From contig JAHBUL010000001.1 in NCBI GenBank assembly GCA_019638085.1, positions 62,001-126,000 on the forward strand: 64,000 nucleotides of DNA. Direction: 5' to 3'. The notes beneath the pieces were generated by a model. It worked only from the letters and a program-made list of their open reading frames with translations. It was not told where the DNA came from and searched no databases. Numbering within the stretch: position 1 is the first letter of the stretch; each line of letters starts with the position of its first letter. Positions 41,570-48,826 of the stretch are shown here, piece after piece. Both the position numbers and the translations under genes were made by a program. This DNA is from Flavobacteriales bacterium (GTDB taxonomy: Bacteria; Bacteroidota; Bacteroidia; Flavobacteriales_F; PHOS-HE28).

Positions 41570-41889
41570 TCGGGGTGCGTGGCTGGGGCTTCGCGAATGG
41601 AACGCTGATCTTAGCTTCGTTGTATGAAGTCCGGGACCTACGCTCGAGCTTCAGCCTACCGAGGGAGACTTCAGCCAGTGCGTACGAATGATTCAACCTC
41701 AAGCTCTACCCACAAGTGGCCCAGCCATCAACCCTCGTAGACCATGCGGGGGCTGGAACACATACGGGAGCGCAGTTTTTTGTTCATGACCTTCGGATCG
41801 CCTCTAACCTGTTCCAGACAAGGCTTTCAGCAGGCTTCGCCATTCGTTTTGTCCATTAACCCTTTTTTCCTTGACCTTTGCTTTCACGT
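41570..41889. other. 320-base gap without gene
   Basis: No convincing protein or RNA gene. Its right end holds the promoter candidate at 41849-41880. The rest shows no repeat seen elsewhere in the window. Confidence 0.6.
41849..41880 (+). promoter_or_regulatory. Bacteroidota-type promoter for the FISUMP gene
   Basis: A -33 TTG at 41849-41851 and a -7 box GACCTTTG at 41873-41880 are 21 bases apart, within the expected 17-23. The ATG at 41890 lies 9 bases further on. Confidence 0.55.
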
Positions 41890-42864
41890 ATGTCCGTCCT
41901 TCAGCTCCTATTCCGCGTTTCCATCGTTCCGTTGTTCCTGCCCATCAGCTTGGCTGCCCAAGTGTTCGTGCCCGGCACAGGTGTGGTGGACATCGATGGC
42001 AATAGCTACCCTACGGTGGTCTATACGAACGGAAAGGAATGGATGGCGGAGAATCTGCGTACCACACGCTATTCGAACGGCGACAGCTTGACCCATGCGA
42101 TCACCACCTTCGATTGGCAGAATAACTTGGGCGGTGCTTGGTGTCACTATGACAACGACTCGCTGAACGAACTCCTCTACGGCAAACTGTACAATGTCGG
42201 CTCAGTGCGCGATGAGCGTGGGGTCTGTCCTTCGGGCTGGCATGTTCCTGCCAAAGAGGAGTGGACTTCCCTCCTCGAATTGCTCGACCCCGATGCGGAA
42301 CCGGACCTGTTCGGCCTGCAAAGCACTGTTGCAGGTGGTGCGCTCAAGGATACCGGGCTGCTCTGGTGGGACATGCCGAACACTGGAGCTTCCAATTCCT
42401 CGGGTTTCACAGGCCTCCCCGGCGGAACGCGAACCCAGAATGGGGCCTTCCTTGATCTGGGCCGACGTGGTCGATGGTGGAGTACCGATGCACCGGCGCA
42501 GTACTCCCAGCGTTTTTACGAGATCAGCTACGACCATACCGAGCTCCGCTCCGCTGCCAACTACCTCATTGTTGGTTATTCCATCCGCTGTGTCAAGAAC
42601 GAGTTATCCACCGGTATTGAAGAATCTGCTGACCCGGGAGGGGTGCATGCATATCCGAATCCGATCGCGAACGGCGCGCAGCTTTCCATAACTGGACACA
42701 ACGCTGGCAGTGCTTACCGCATGTTGACGATGGATGGTCGCATCCTGCGCAGTGGATCACTGTCCGATACTGCAGCCGTCATTGGGATCCATGGCACGAG
42801 CGCTGGTACCTACATCCTTCAAGTGGAGGGTTCGGCACCCTTGCGGATCACCGTGTTGGAGTGA
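41890..42864 (+). CDS. FISUMP-domain secreted protein with T9SS-type tail
   Basis: 324-residue exported protein with a signal peptide (VPLFLPISLAAQ). The Fibrobacter succinogenes major paralogous domain is recognised by GKEWMAENLRTTRYSNGD, the GVCPSGWHVPAKEEWTSLL core, GFTGLPGGTR and the closing YSIRCVKN. A short sorting-type tail (AYPNPIANGAQL ... GTYILQV) follows. The domain is common on surfaces of Bacteroidota and Fibrobacteres; its ligand is unknown. A good promoter precedes it. Confidence 0.85.
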   Translation: MSVLQLLFRVSIVPLFLPISLAAQVFVPGTGVVDIDGNSYPTVVYTNGKEWMAENLRTTRYSNGDSLTHAITTFDWQNNLGGAWCHYDNDSLNELLYGKLYNVGSVRDERGVCPSGWHVPAKEEWTSLLELLDPDAEPDLFGLQSTVAGGALKDTGLLWWDMPNTGASNSSGFTGLPGGTRTQNGAFLDLGRRGRWWSTDAPAQYSQRFYEISYDHTELRSAANYLIVGYSIRCVKNELSTGIEESADPGGVHAYPNPIANGAQLSITGHNAGSAYRMLTMDGRILRSGSLSDTAAVIGIHGTSAGTYILQVEGSAPLRITVLE

Positions 42865-43269
42865 TCTTGGTTCGCGTGCTTGTCCACCGCCGAAGCACTG
42901 CGGCCTACGCAGTGGCCGGAATGCAGGAACTGAAATGAGGAATGAGCTTATGCCCAGTGCTCTGCTGGATGCGATAGAGCATCCCGACGCTCGACAATAA
43001 GCGCGAGGCCCTAACGGCTCCCGGCGCCCGGCTTCCCCGGTAAGTCCACTGATATGCCGAGGGACCGGCACCCCCATCCGCCAGACCCTGAGGCCCTCGA
43101 AGGGCGGCGGTTTCCAAAGCTTCATTTACAAGTCCATCACGAGGAAGGTTGTTGATGGACGGAGGCCGTGGTTGATCGGGCACGGGGCAAACAGCTGAGC
43201 GCCGGGACGGAGCGTGGGTGATGATCGGTATCATTGTTGCCTGAGCAGTTCCACAACACTTTTACCACC
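42865..43269. other. 405-base gap without recognised gene
   Basis: A small hairpin CACTGCG-gccta-CGCAGTG (42896-42914) lies 32 bases after the FISUMP stop and could slow transcription but lacks a T run. The motif AGGAAGGTTGTTGATGGACGGAGGC near 43140-43165 has a looser partner at 43967-43991 on the far side of the next gene. Nothing else is seen. Confidence 0.5.
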
Positions 43270-43953
43270 ATGCGTCTCCCCCTCATACTGATACTCGCCT
43301 TGAGCGTGCTACTTACGGCTTGTCGCAAGGAAGAGAGCGACAACCTACCCACGGATACCTCCATCTATCAGGACTACAAGGTCATCTTCGATAAGCCCGA
43401 GAACCGCACCCGTGCCTTTGCCACTTTCCGCAAGAGCAACTCGTGGGGTACTCGATTGCAGCTTACCGGTGGTGCGTCCATCACCTTCAACGGCAATGTA
43501 CACAGCACCTACACCGAACTGGACAATTACTTCTACCGCTGGAGTACCACGGGCCTGGTGGATGTGGAATTCCGCTTCACCCGCTCCGATGGTGCTTGGT
43601 TCGTGAACAGCATCTCGCGCAACGATACCAACGATGTGGCCGTTCCCGCGAACATCGTGTTGTCCAGGACCAACGGAGGCCTCGCTACATGGATAGGCCA
43701 GCCGCTGGTGCAAGGCGAATGCATGGAGGTTTGGCTGCGGCAGAACGGATCCAATTCCAGCAAGACCACGCTCGATGTGGCAGGCACAAGCGCGATCTTC
43801 ATTCCCGCTACTGTGCTCTCCGGTCTCGACATAGGCACGGCCGATATTTACTTCAACCGCAGCCTCACCGTGGCCCTCAACGAAGGCGATCACAACGCTG
43901 GCGGTCGGCGCATCATCGAGGTGGAAGCACGCGGCACGGTGACGATCGAGTAG
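43270..43953 (+). CDS. Lipoprotein, function unknown
   Basis: 227 residues with a lipoprotein signal (LILILALSVLLTACRK, Cys18). The mature part is rich in beta-type sequence with repeated aromatic/charged strands (VDVEFRFTRSDGAWFVNSI, LATWIGQPLVQGECMEVWLRQNG). No family is named. Outer-membrane or periplasmic location is expected. A weak direct repeat flanks the gene. Confidence 0.7.
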   Translation: MRLPLILILALSVLLTACRKEESDNLPTDTSIYQDYKVIFDKPENRTRAFATFRKSNSWGTRLQLTGGASITFNGNVHSTYTELDNYFYRWSTTGLVDVEFRFTRSDGAWFVNSISRNDTNDVAVPANIVLSRTNGGLATWIGQPLVQGECMEVWLRQNGSNSSKTTLDVAGTSAIFIPATVLSGLDIGTADIYFNRSLTVALNEGDHNAGGRRIIEVEARGTVTIE

Positions 43954-44014
43954 GGGGCCATCACAGGAAAGGTCATTGATGACCGGAGGCTGCGCCTTCC
44001 CCATCACCCCCACC

Positions 44015-45208
44015 TCATTCCTCCTTCACCGCTGCGATCCCTGGCAGCACCTTGCCCTCCAAGTATTCCAGCATGGCCCCACCGCCGGTGCTCACATAGC
44101 TGATCTTGTCTGACAGGCCGAACTGGTTCACTGCCGCCACGCTGTCTCCGCCGCCCACGAGTGAGTACGCATTGTATGCGGTGGCGTCGGCCACGGCTTC
44201 CGCAATGGCGCGGGTGCCCTTCTGGAAACTCGGCATCTCGAACACGCCCATGGGGCCGTTCCAAAGGATCGTCTTGGCGCGCTTCACCGCAGCGCTGAAG
44301 TTCTTGATCGTCTCCGGGCCGATGTCCAGGCCCATCCATCCGTCGGGGATGGCGTTGGCGGGGCAGATGTCCGTGTTGGCCGTATCCGCGAAGGCGTCCG
44401 CTACCACGGTATCGGTTGGCAGGTGCAGCATCACGCCCTTGTCCTGCGCGGCTGCGAGGATGGCCTTGGCGGTTTCGAGGTGATCGTCCTCCACAAGCGA
44501 GGCACCCACTTTTCCGCCCTGCGCCTTGAGGAAGGTGAAGGCCATGCCGCCCCCGATGATCACCTCGTCGCACTTGTCCAGCAGGTTCTTTAGCACTTCG
44601 ATCTTGCTGCTCACCTTCGCGCCGCCCACGATGGCGCAAAGTGGTTTCTTCGGCTGGTGGAGCACCTTGCCCAGGCTGTCCAGCTCACCCGAGATGAGGT
44701 AGCCGAAGAGCTTGGCGTCCGGGAAATACTTGGCCACCACGGTGGTGCTGGCATGTGCGCGGTGTGCGGTTCCGAATGCATCGTTCACATACACATCGGC
44801 GAGCGTGGAGAGTGCCTTGCTGAAGGCCTCGTCGCCCTTTTCCTCCTCGGGATGGAAGCGGAGGTTTTCCAAGAGGAGCACTTGGCCGGGCTTCAGCGCT
44901 GCGGCCTTGGCCTGGGCGTCCTCGCCGATGCAATCCGTAGCGAATTGTACGGGCACACCGAGCAGCCCTTCGAGGTGCTTGGCCACGGGCTTCAGGCTCA
45001 GCTCGGGATCCTTCTTGCCCTTGGGCCGGCCGAGGTGGCTCATCAGGATCACGCTTCCGCCGTCCTTCAGGATCTTCTTCACCGTGGGGACGATGGCCTT
45101 GGTGCGGTTGTCGTCGGTCACGTTGAACTGCGCGTCGAGGGGTACGTTGAGGTCCACGCGAACGAGGGCTTTGCGGCCTTTGAAATCGAAGCTGTCCATG
45201 GTTTGCAT
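44015..45208 (-). CDS. pgk: Phosphoglycerate kinase
   Basis: 397-residue glycolytic enzyme interconverting 1,3-bisphosphoglycerate and 3-phosphoglycerate with ADP/ATP. Motifs: [67 protein letters not shown] and GGGDSVAAV. The length is canonical. A TAATTTCG box ends 6 bases before the ATG at 45208, so the transcript may be leaderless. Confidence 0.97.
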   Translation of the reverse strand: MQTMDSFDFKGRKALVRVDLNVPLDAQFNVTDDNRTKAIVPTVKKILKDGGSVILMSHLGRPKGKKDPELSLKPVAKHLEGLLGVPVQFATDCIGEDAQAKAAALKPGQVLLLENLRFHPEEEKGDEAFSKALSTLADVYVNDAFGTAHRAHASTTVVAKYFPDAKLFGYLISGELDSLGKVLHQPKKPLCAIVGGAKVSSKIEVLKNLLDKCDEVIIGGGMAFTFLKAQGGKVGASLVEDDHLETAKAILAAAQDKGVMLHLPTDTVVADAFADTANTDICPANAIPDGWMGLDIGPETIKNFSAAVKRAKTILWNGPMGVFEMPSFQKGTRAIAEAVADATAYNAYSLVGGGDSVAAVNQFGLSDKISYVSTGGGAMLEYLEGKVLPGIAAVKEE

Positions 45209-45214
45209 GCCGCG

Positions 45215-45222
45215 AAATTACC
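45215..45222 (-). promoter_or_regulatory. -7-like box (TAATTTCG) adjacent to pgk start
   Basis: Minus-strand TAATTTCG fits TAnnTTTG with one change and ends 6 bases before the pgk ATG. Confidence 0.45.
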
Positions 45223-45261
45223 GGGAAGGAATTAACCGCAGAAGGCTTGGAGATGCGAAAT

Positions 45262-45478
45262 GCAAAAACCGCCGATCACGCCGATGGCGCCGATAAAATT
45301 CCGGGATGGCGACAACAGGGACCCAAAGCCTGACCTGTGCCATCTGTGCCCTGGCTCCGAAGGGATGCATTGGCGGGTCTTCTTCCCGTGACCGCGGCTC
45401 TATTTGTGTCATCTGAGCATCGGCGGTTCTTCTTCTCCTGTGACAGTCGCTCTATCTGTGCCATCGGCGGTTGTGATC
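45262..45478. repeat. Cluster of CCGCCGATG/CATCGGCGGT repeats
   Basis: The 308-base gap 45209-45516 between divergent pgk and holB is mostly repeat. One copy reads AAAACCGCCGATCACGCCGAT (45267 onward); at least three opposite-strand partial copies end CATTGGCGG, CATCGGCGGT and CATCGGCGGTT, the last two preceded by a GTGAC...GCTCTAT(T/C)TGTG unit. No gene is seen. Confidence 0.7.
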
Positions 45479-45504
45479 TGTCCCGCTCTGCGATCATCCG
45501 GGCT

Positions 45505-45512
45505 TAAACTTG
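45505..45512 (+). promoter_or_regulatory. -7-like box (TAAACTTG) adjacent to holB start
   Basis: TAAACTTG fits TAnnTTTG with one change and ends 4 bases before the GTG start at 45517. Its position supports GTG as the true start. Confidence 0.4.
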
Positions 45513-45516
45513 CAGC

Positions 45517-46647
45517 GTGCAATTCAACAAGATCATCGGGCATGCCGAGCTGAAGGCGCGGCTGATCGGCAACATCCGCGAGGGCCGTGTGGCGCACGCG
45601 CAGTTCTTCCTTGGCCCACGGGGCAGTGGCGTACTTCCCTTGGCGCTGGCCTATGCCACCTACCTCTTCTGCGAGAATCCCGGCGAAGGCGATAGTTGCG
45701 ACGTGTGCCCCTCCTGCGTGATGATGGCCAAACTGGCCCATCCTGACCTGAACCTGGTGTTCCCGATCTTCCTCTCCGAAAAGGTCAAGACCTGTGAAGC
45801 CTTTGTCGCGGATTGGCGGGCCATCGTGAGCAGTGTACCGTATTTGGACGCAGAAATGTGGCGGGGTAGCCTGAACGGCGAGAACAAGCAGCTTCGGATG
45901 GGGGTGGACATCGCGGCGGAAGTGGTGCGCAAGCTCAGCCTGAAGTCGTACTCGGGTGGGTGGAAGGTGATGCTGATCTGGCTACCGGAGATGATGGATG
46001 CCGCCATGGCGAACAAGATCCTCAAAGTGCTGGAAGAGCCGGAGCCGAAAACCGCCTTCCTGCTGGCGGGTCATGCCAACGACCGGATCCTGCCCACCAT
46101 CCTCAGCCGAACGCAACTGGTGAAAGTGGCCGCTCCGGGTCCGAGCGAGGTCGCGGCAGCGATCCAGGAGCGCCATCCGGATATGTCCCCAGCGGATGCA
46201 CGCGGGATCGCGGCACGCAGCGAGGGTGATCTGCTGGAAGCTTTTTCCATGGCGAATGGTGAAGAAGAGGAGATGTTCATCTTCTTCCGGGACTGGCTGC
46301 GCGCCTGCTATGCCAACAAGGTGGCCGATAATGTGGGCTTTGCTGACTACTTCGCCAAGATGGGTCGCGAGGAGCAGAAGGGCCTGATGACCTATGCGCT
46401 CTACTTGATCCGCCAGTGTATGCTGCAGTGGCAGGATGTACCGCAGCTGATCGCCGCCTTCGGGGAAGAGATGGAGTTCGTGAAGAAATTCAGTGCATTG
46501 CTCAACGTGCAGAACGCGGATGGTATCCGTCGCGAACTGGAAACGGCCCACATGCACCTGGAGCGCAACGCGAACCCGAAAGTGCTCTTTATGGACCTGA
46601 GCTATCGGCTGGGTACGTTGCTACGGATGAAGGAGGCCGTGGCGTGA
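45517..46647 (+). CDS. holB: DNA polymerase III delta' subunit
   Basis: 376-residue clamp-loader subunit of the AAA+ fold. The N-terminus IIGHAELKARLIGNI is family-like. Walker A is degenerate (GPRGSGVLP, no Lys), as expected for a non-hydrolysing delta'. The zinc-binding module is CDVCPSCVMMAKLAHPDL, and sensor-type LSRTQLVK follows. The start is GTG at 45517. In Bacteroidota holB commonly precedes ricT and gldH, as here. Confidence 0.9.
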   Translation: MQFNKIIGHAELKARLIGNIREGRVAHAQFFLGPRGSGVLPLALAYATYLFCENPGEGDSCDVCPSCVMMAKLAHPDLNLVFPIFLSEKVKTCEAFVADWRAIVSSVPYLDAEMWRGSLNGENKQLRMGVDIAAEVVRKLSLKSYSGGWKVMLIWLPEMMDAAMANKILKVLEEPEPKTAFLLAGHANDRILPTILSRTQLVKVAAPGPSEVAAAIQERHPDMSPADARGIAARSEGDLLEAFSMANGEEEEMFIFFRDWLRACYANKVADNVGFADYFAKMGREEQKGLMTYALYLIRQCMLQWQDVPQLIAAFGEEMEFVKKFSALLNVQNADGIRRELETAHMHLERNANPKVLFMDLSYRLGTLLRMKEAVA

Positions 46648-46883
46648 AGGTGAACATTGGACGCGGAGGCGCAGAGAAATACGGGAGGGCTTAGTGCTGG
46701 TGATCGGAGTTTCTGGTACAGGGTGCCGAGTGCGCACCGCCGCTAAGGCTTTGGCGCGGAACCGGCCGGCGGGGGGGCTCACTGCAACACGGTTGCACCG
46801 TTTCCGCTTTCATGTTTCCACTTTTCAGCTTTCCACTTTCAAGTTTCCTATTTCCTCTTCCACTTTCCTCTTTGAGCTACCGT
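46648..46883. repeat. Repeat-rich spacer between holB and ricT
   Basis: Three short repeat types follow one another: a GACGCGGAGGCGCAGAGAAA element (46660-46679), a GGTACAGGGTGCCGAGTGCGCACC segment akin to the GGTACC repeats near 7606 and 8108, and a low-complexity TTTCCACTTT/CTTTCCACTTTC tract (about 46803-46868). No gene is seen. Confidence 0.55.
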
Positions 46884-46891
46884 TATCTTCG
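46884..46891 (+). promoter_or_regulatory. -7-like box (TATCTTCG) adjacent to ricT start
   Basis: TATCTTCG fits TAnnTTTG with one change and ends 5 bases before the ATG at 46897, predicting a leaderless mRNA. Confidence 0.45.
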
Positions 46892-46896
46892 CGCCT

Positions 46897-48330
46897 ATGT
46901 CCTGTACAGGTTGCGCAAAGGGTTCCGACGGCAAGCCCGCTGGTTGTAAGAGCAATGGCTATTGCAGTAGCGATGGTTGCAACAAGCTGGATGTCTTCGA
47001 TTGGCTCGCCGGGGTACCCTTGCCCAATGGCCAATCGCCATTCGATGCCGTGGAGGTGCGCTTCAAGAGCACCCGGAAGGGTTTCTACCGGAACGCTAAT
47101 GCACTCTCGTTAATGCCTGGTGATCTAGTGACGGTGGAAGCCTCCTCCGGTCACGATGTGGGCATGGTGAGCCTTGCCGGGGAATTGGTCCGTGCCCAGA
47201 TGCAGCGCAAAGGCGGCAGCACGGATACCTACGAGCTGCGGAAGGTGATACGCAAGTCCACCCAGGAGGACATCGATACGTGGCACGCTGCGCGCAAGCG
47301 CGAGGACGATACCTTGGTGGAGGCCCGCAGGATGTGCCAAGAGGCGCGGCTGGACATGAAGGTGAGTGATGTGGAGTACCAAGGCGACGGCCACCGCGCC
47401 ACCTTTTATTACACCTCGGAACAGCGCATTGATTTCAGGGACCTCTTGCGCAAGCTGGCGGATAAGTTCCACGTGCGCGTGGACATGAAGCAGATCGGTG
47501 CGCGGCAGGAGGCCGGTCGTGTGGGCGGTATCGGGTCCTGCGGGCGCGAGCTCTGCTGCAGCACCTGGCTTACCGACCTGCGCAGCGTTACCACCAGCGC
47601 AGCGCGCTATCAGCAATTGGCGCTCAATCCGCAGAAGCTCGCGGGCCAGTGCGGCAAACTGAAGTGCTGCCTGAACTACGAGCTGGACATGTACATCGAG
47701 GCGATCAAGAGCTATCCCTCCACGAATGCCAAGTTGAAGACCACGCGCGGCACGGGCATGCACGTGAAGACGGACATCTTCGCGGAGCGTATGTGGTACG
47801 TCTTCAAGAAACCAGGAGAGCCAACGGCCATGGCCGGCTTCCCGATCGAGACCGTGCGGGAGATCCTGGCGAAGAACAAGGAAGGCGTGGAGCCCGAAGT
47901 GGACCTGCATATGGCCGAGGAGAAACCCACCACCAAAGTGGAGGACAAGAGCACGGATTACGAGAATGTGCTTGATGGAGGGGAGGACCTCTCCCGCTTC
48001 GATAAGAAGATCAAGACAGGAGGTAAGCGGCGAGGCCGGGACGGCAAGAAGCGCAAAGCTTCGGGAAGGGCCACGGCAAGTGCTCCCGGTAGTGCTCCGG
48101 AAAAAAGTGGCCAGTCACCGCGCCAACGGCGTGAAGGCCGAAAGCGCAATGGCCCTCCGGGTGACCGCCCGGCCAAACAGGAGCCTCGCACCGATGCGGG
48201 TAAGGCCGCACCCGGTACAGCACGTCCCGCCGGTGAAAAGAGAAGTCGGGATGGCCGTGGAAGAAGGCGGAAAGGCCCCAAACCGGACGGTCCTCCTCCA
48301 AGTGGTGGTCCCAAGCCCAGCGACGCGTGA
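46897..48330 (+). CDS. ricT: RicT/PSP1-domain iron-sulfur regulatory protein with long basic tail
   Basis: 477 residues. The N-terminus carries clustered cysteines (CTGCAKG, GCKSNGYC, DGCNKL), then a PSP1 domain with GIGSCGRELCCSTWL and QCGKLKCCLNYE, the Cys sets seen in RicT-type proteins that bind [4Fe-4S] clusters and help control RNA maturation in Firmicutes. From about residue 340 to 477 the protein is a Lys/Arg/Gly/Pro-rich, presumably disordered tail. The stop overlaps the gldH start (ATGA). RNA association is inferred from the family and tail. Confidence 0.9.
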   Translation: MSCTGCAKGSDGKPAGCKSNGYCSSDGCNKLDVFDWLAGVPLPNGQSPFDAVEVRFKSTRKGFYRNANALSLMPGDLVTVEASSGHDVGMVSLAGELVRAQMQRKGGSTDTYELRKVIRKSTQEDIDTWHAARKREDDTLVEARRMCQEARLDMKVSDVEYQGDGHRATFYYTSEQRIDFRDLLRKLADKFHVRVDMKQIGARQEAGRVGGIGSCGRELCCSTWLTDLRSVTTSAARYQQLALNPQKLAGQCGKLKCCLNYELDMYIEAIKSYPSTNAKLKTTRGTGMHVKTDIFAERMWYVFKKPGEPTAMAGFPIETVREILAKNKEGVEPEVDLHMAEEKPTTKVEDKSTDYENVLDGGEDLSRFDKKIKTGGKRRGRDGKKRKASGRATASAPGSAPEKSGQSPRQRREGRKRNGPPGDRPAKQEPRTDAGKAAPGTARPAGEKRSRDGRGRRRKGPKPDGPPPSGGPKPSDA

Positions 48331-48812
48331 AACCCATTGCGCTGATCCTCGCCGTGCTCGGGCTGTTGATGGCCGGATGTTCGGGAAATGTGGTATTCCA
48401 AGAAGATGCCCAAGTGCCCAACGGCTCATGGTCGCGTAGTTGGAAGCCGCAGTTCGTGTTCGAGATCACCGACACCATTTCCGAAAGGGACATCTACTTG
48501 GACATCCGCCATACAGGTGATTACCGCTTCAGTAATATCTACCTCTTCACCACGTTGGAAGGTCCATCCGGGCACTCCATTACGGATACGGTGGAATGTA
48601 CTTTGGCCGATCCCGCTGGCCGCTGGTACGGCAAGGGCACCGGCTTCATCTTCAGCGATCGTGTCCAAGCTCATGTGCTTTACCGGATGAACAACAGATT
48701 CCCACGTGCCGGCCGTTATGTGTTCACGCTGGAGCAGGCCATGCGAACGGATGAACTGGACGGGATCATCGATGTGGGCATCAGTGTGGAAGAAGCCCGG
48801 ATGCGGCGTTAG
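48327..48812 (+). CDS. gldH: Gliding motility lipoprotein GldH
   Basis: 161-residue lipoprotein (signal MKPIALILAVLGLLMAGC) of the GldH family, needed for gliding and T9SS in Flavobacterium. Family-like segments are NGSWSRSWKPQFVFEITDT and YRFSNIYLFTTLEGPSG, FTLEQAMRTDELDGI. It is translationally coupled to ricT and followed by the PBP1A gene, the usual Bacteroidota order. The presence of T9SS cargo in the window fits. Confidence 0.9.
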   Translation: MKPIALILAVLGLLMAGCSGNVVFQEDAQVPNGSWSRSWKPQFVFEITDTISERDIYLDIRHTGDYRFSNIYLFTTLEGPSGHSITDTVECTLADPAGRWYGKGTGFIFSDRVQAHVLYRMNNRFPRAGRYVFTLEQAMRTDELDGIIDVGISVEEARMRR

Positions 48813-48826
48813 GTGAGCGTACCGAT

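Noticed and set aside
42896-42914. Intrinsic terminator after the FISUMP gene
   Set aside because: The hairpin is only 7 bp and no T run follows.
45262-45478. CRISPR array or riboswitch between pgk and holB
   Set aside because: Copies occur in both directions with irregular spacing and match a dispersed repeat family.
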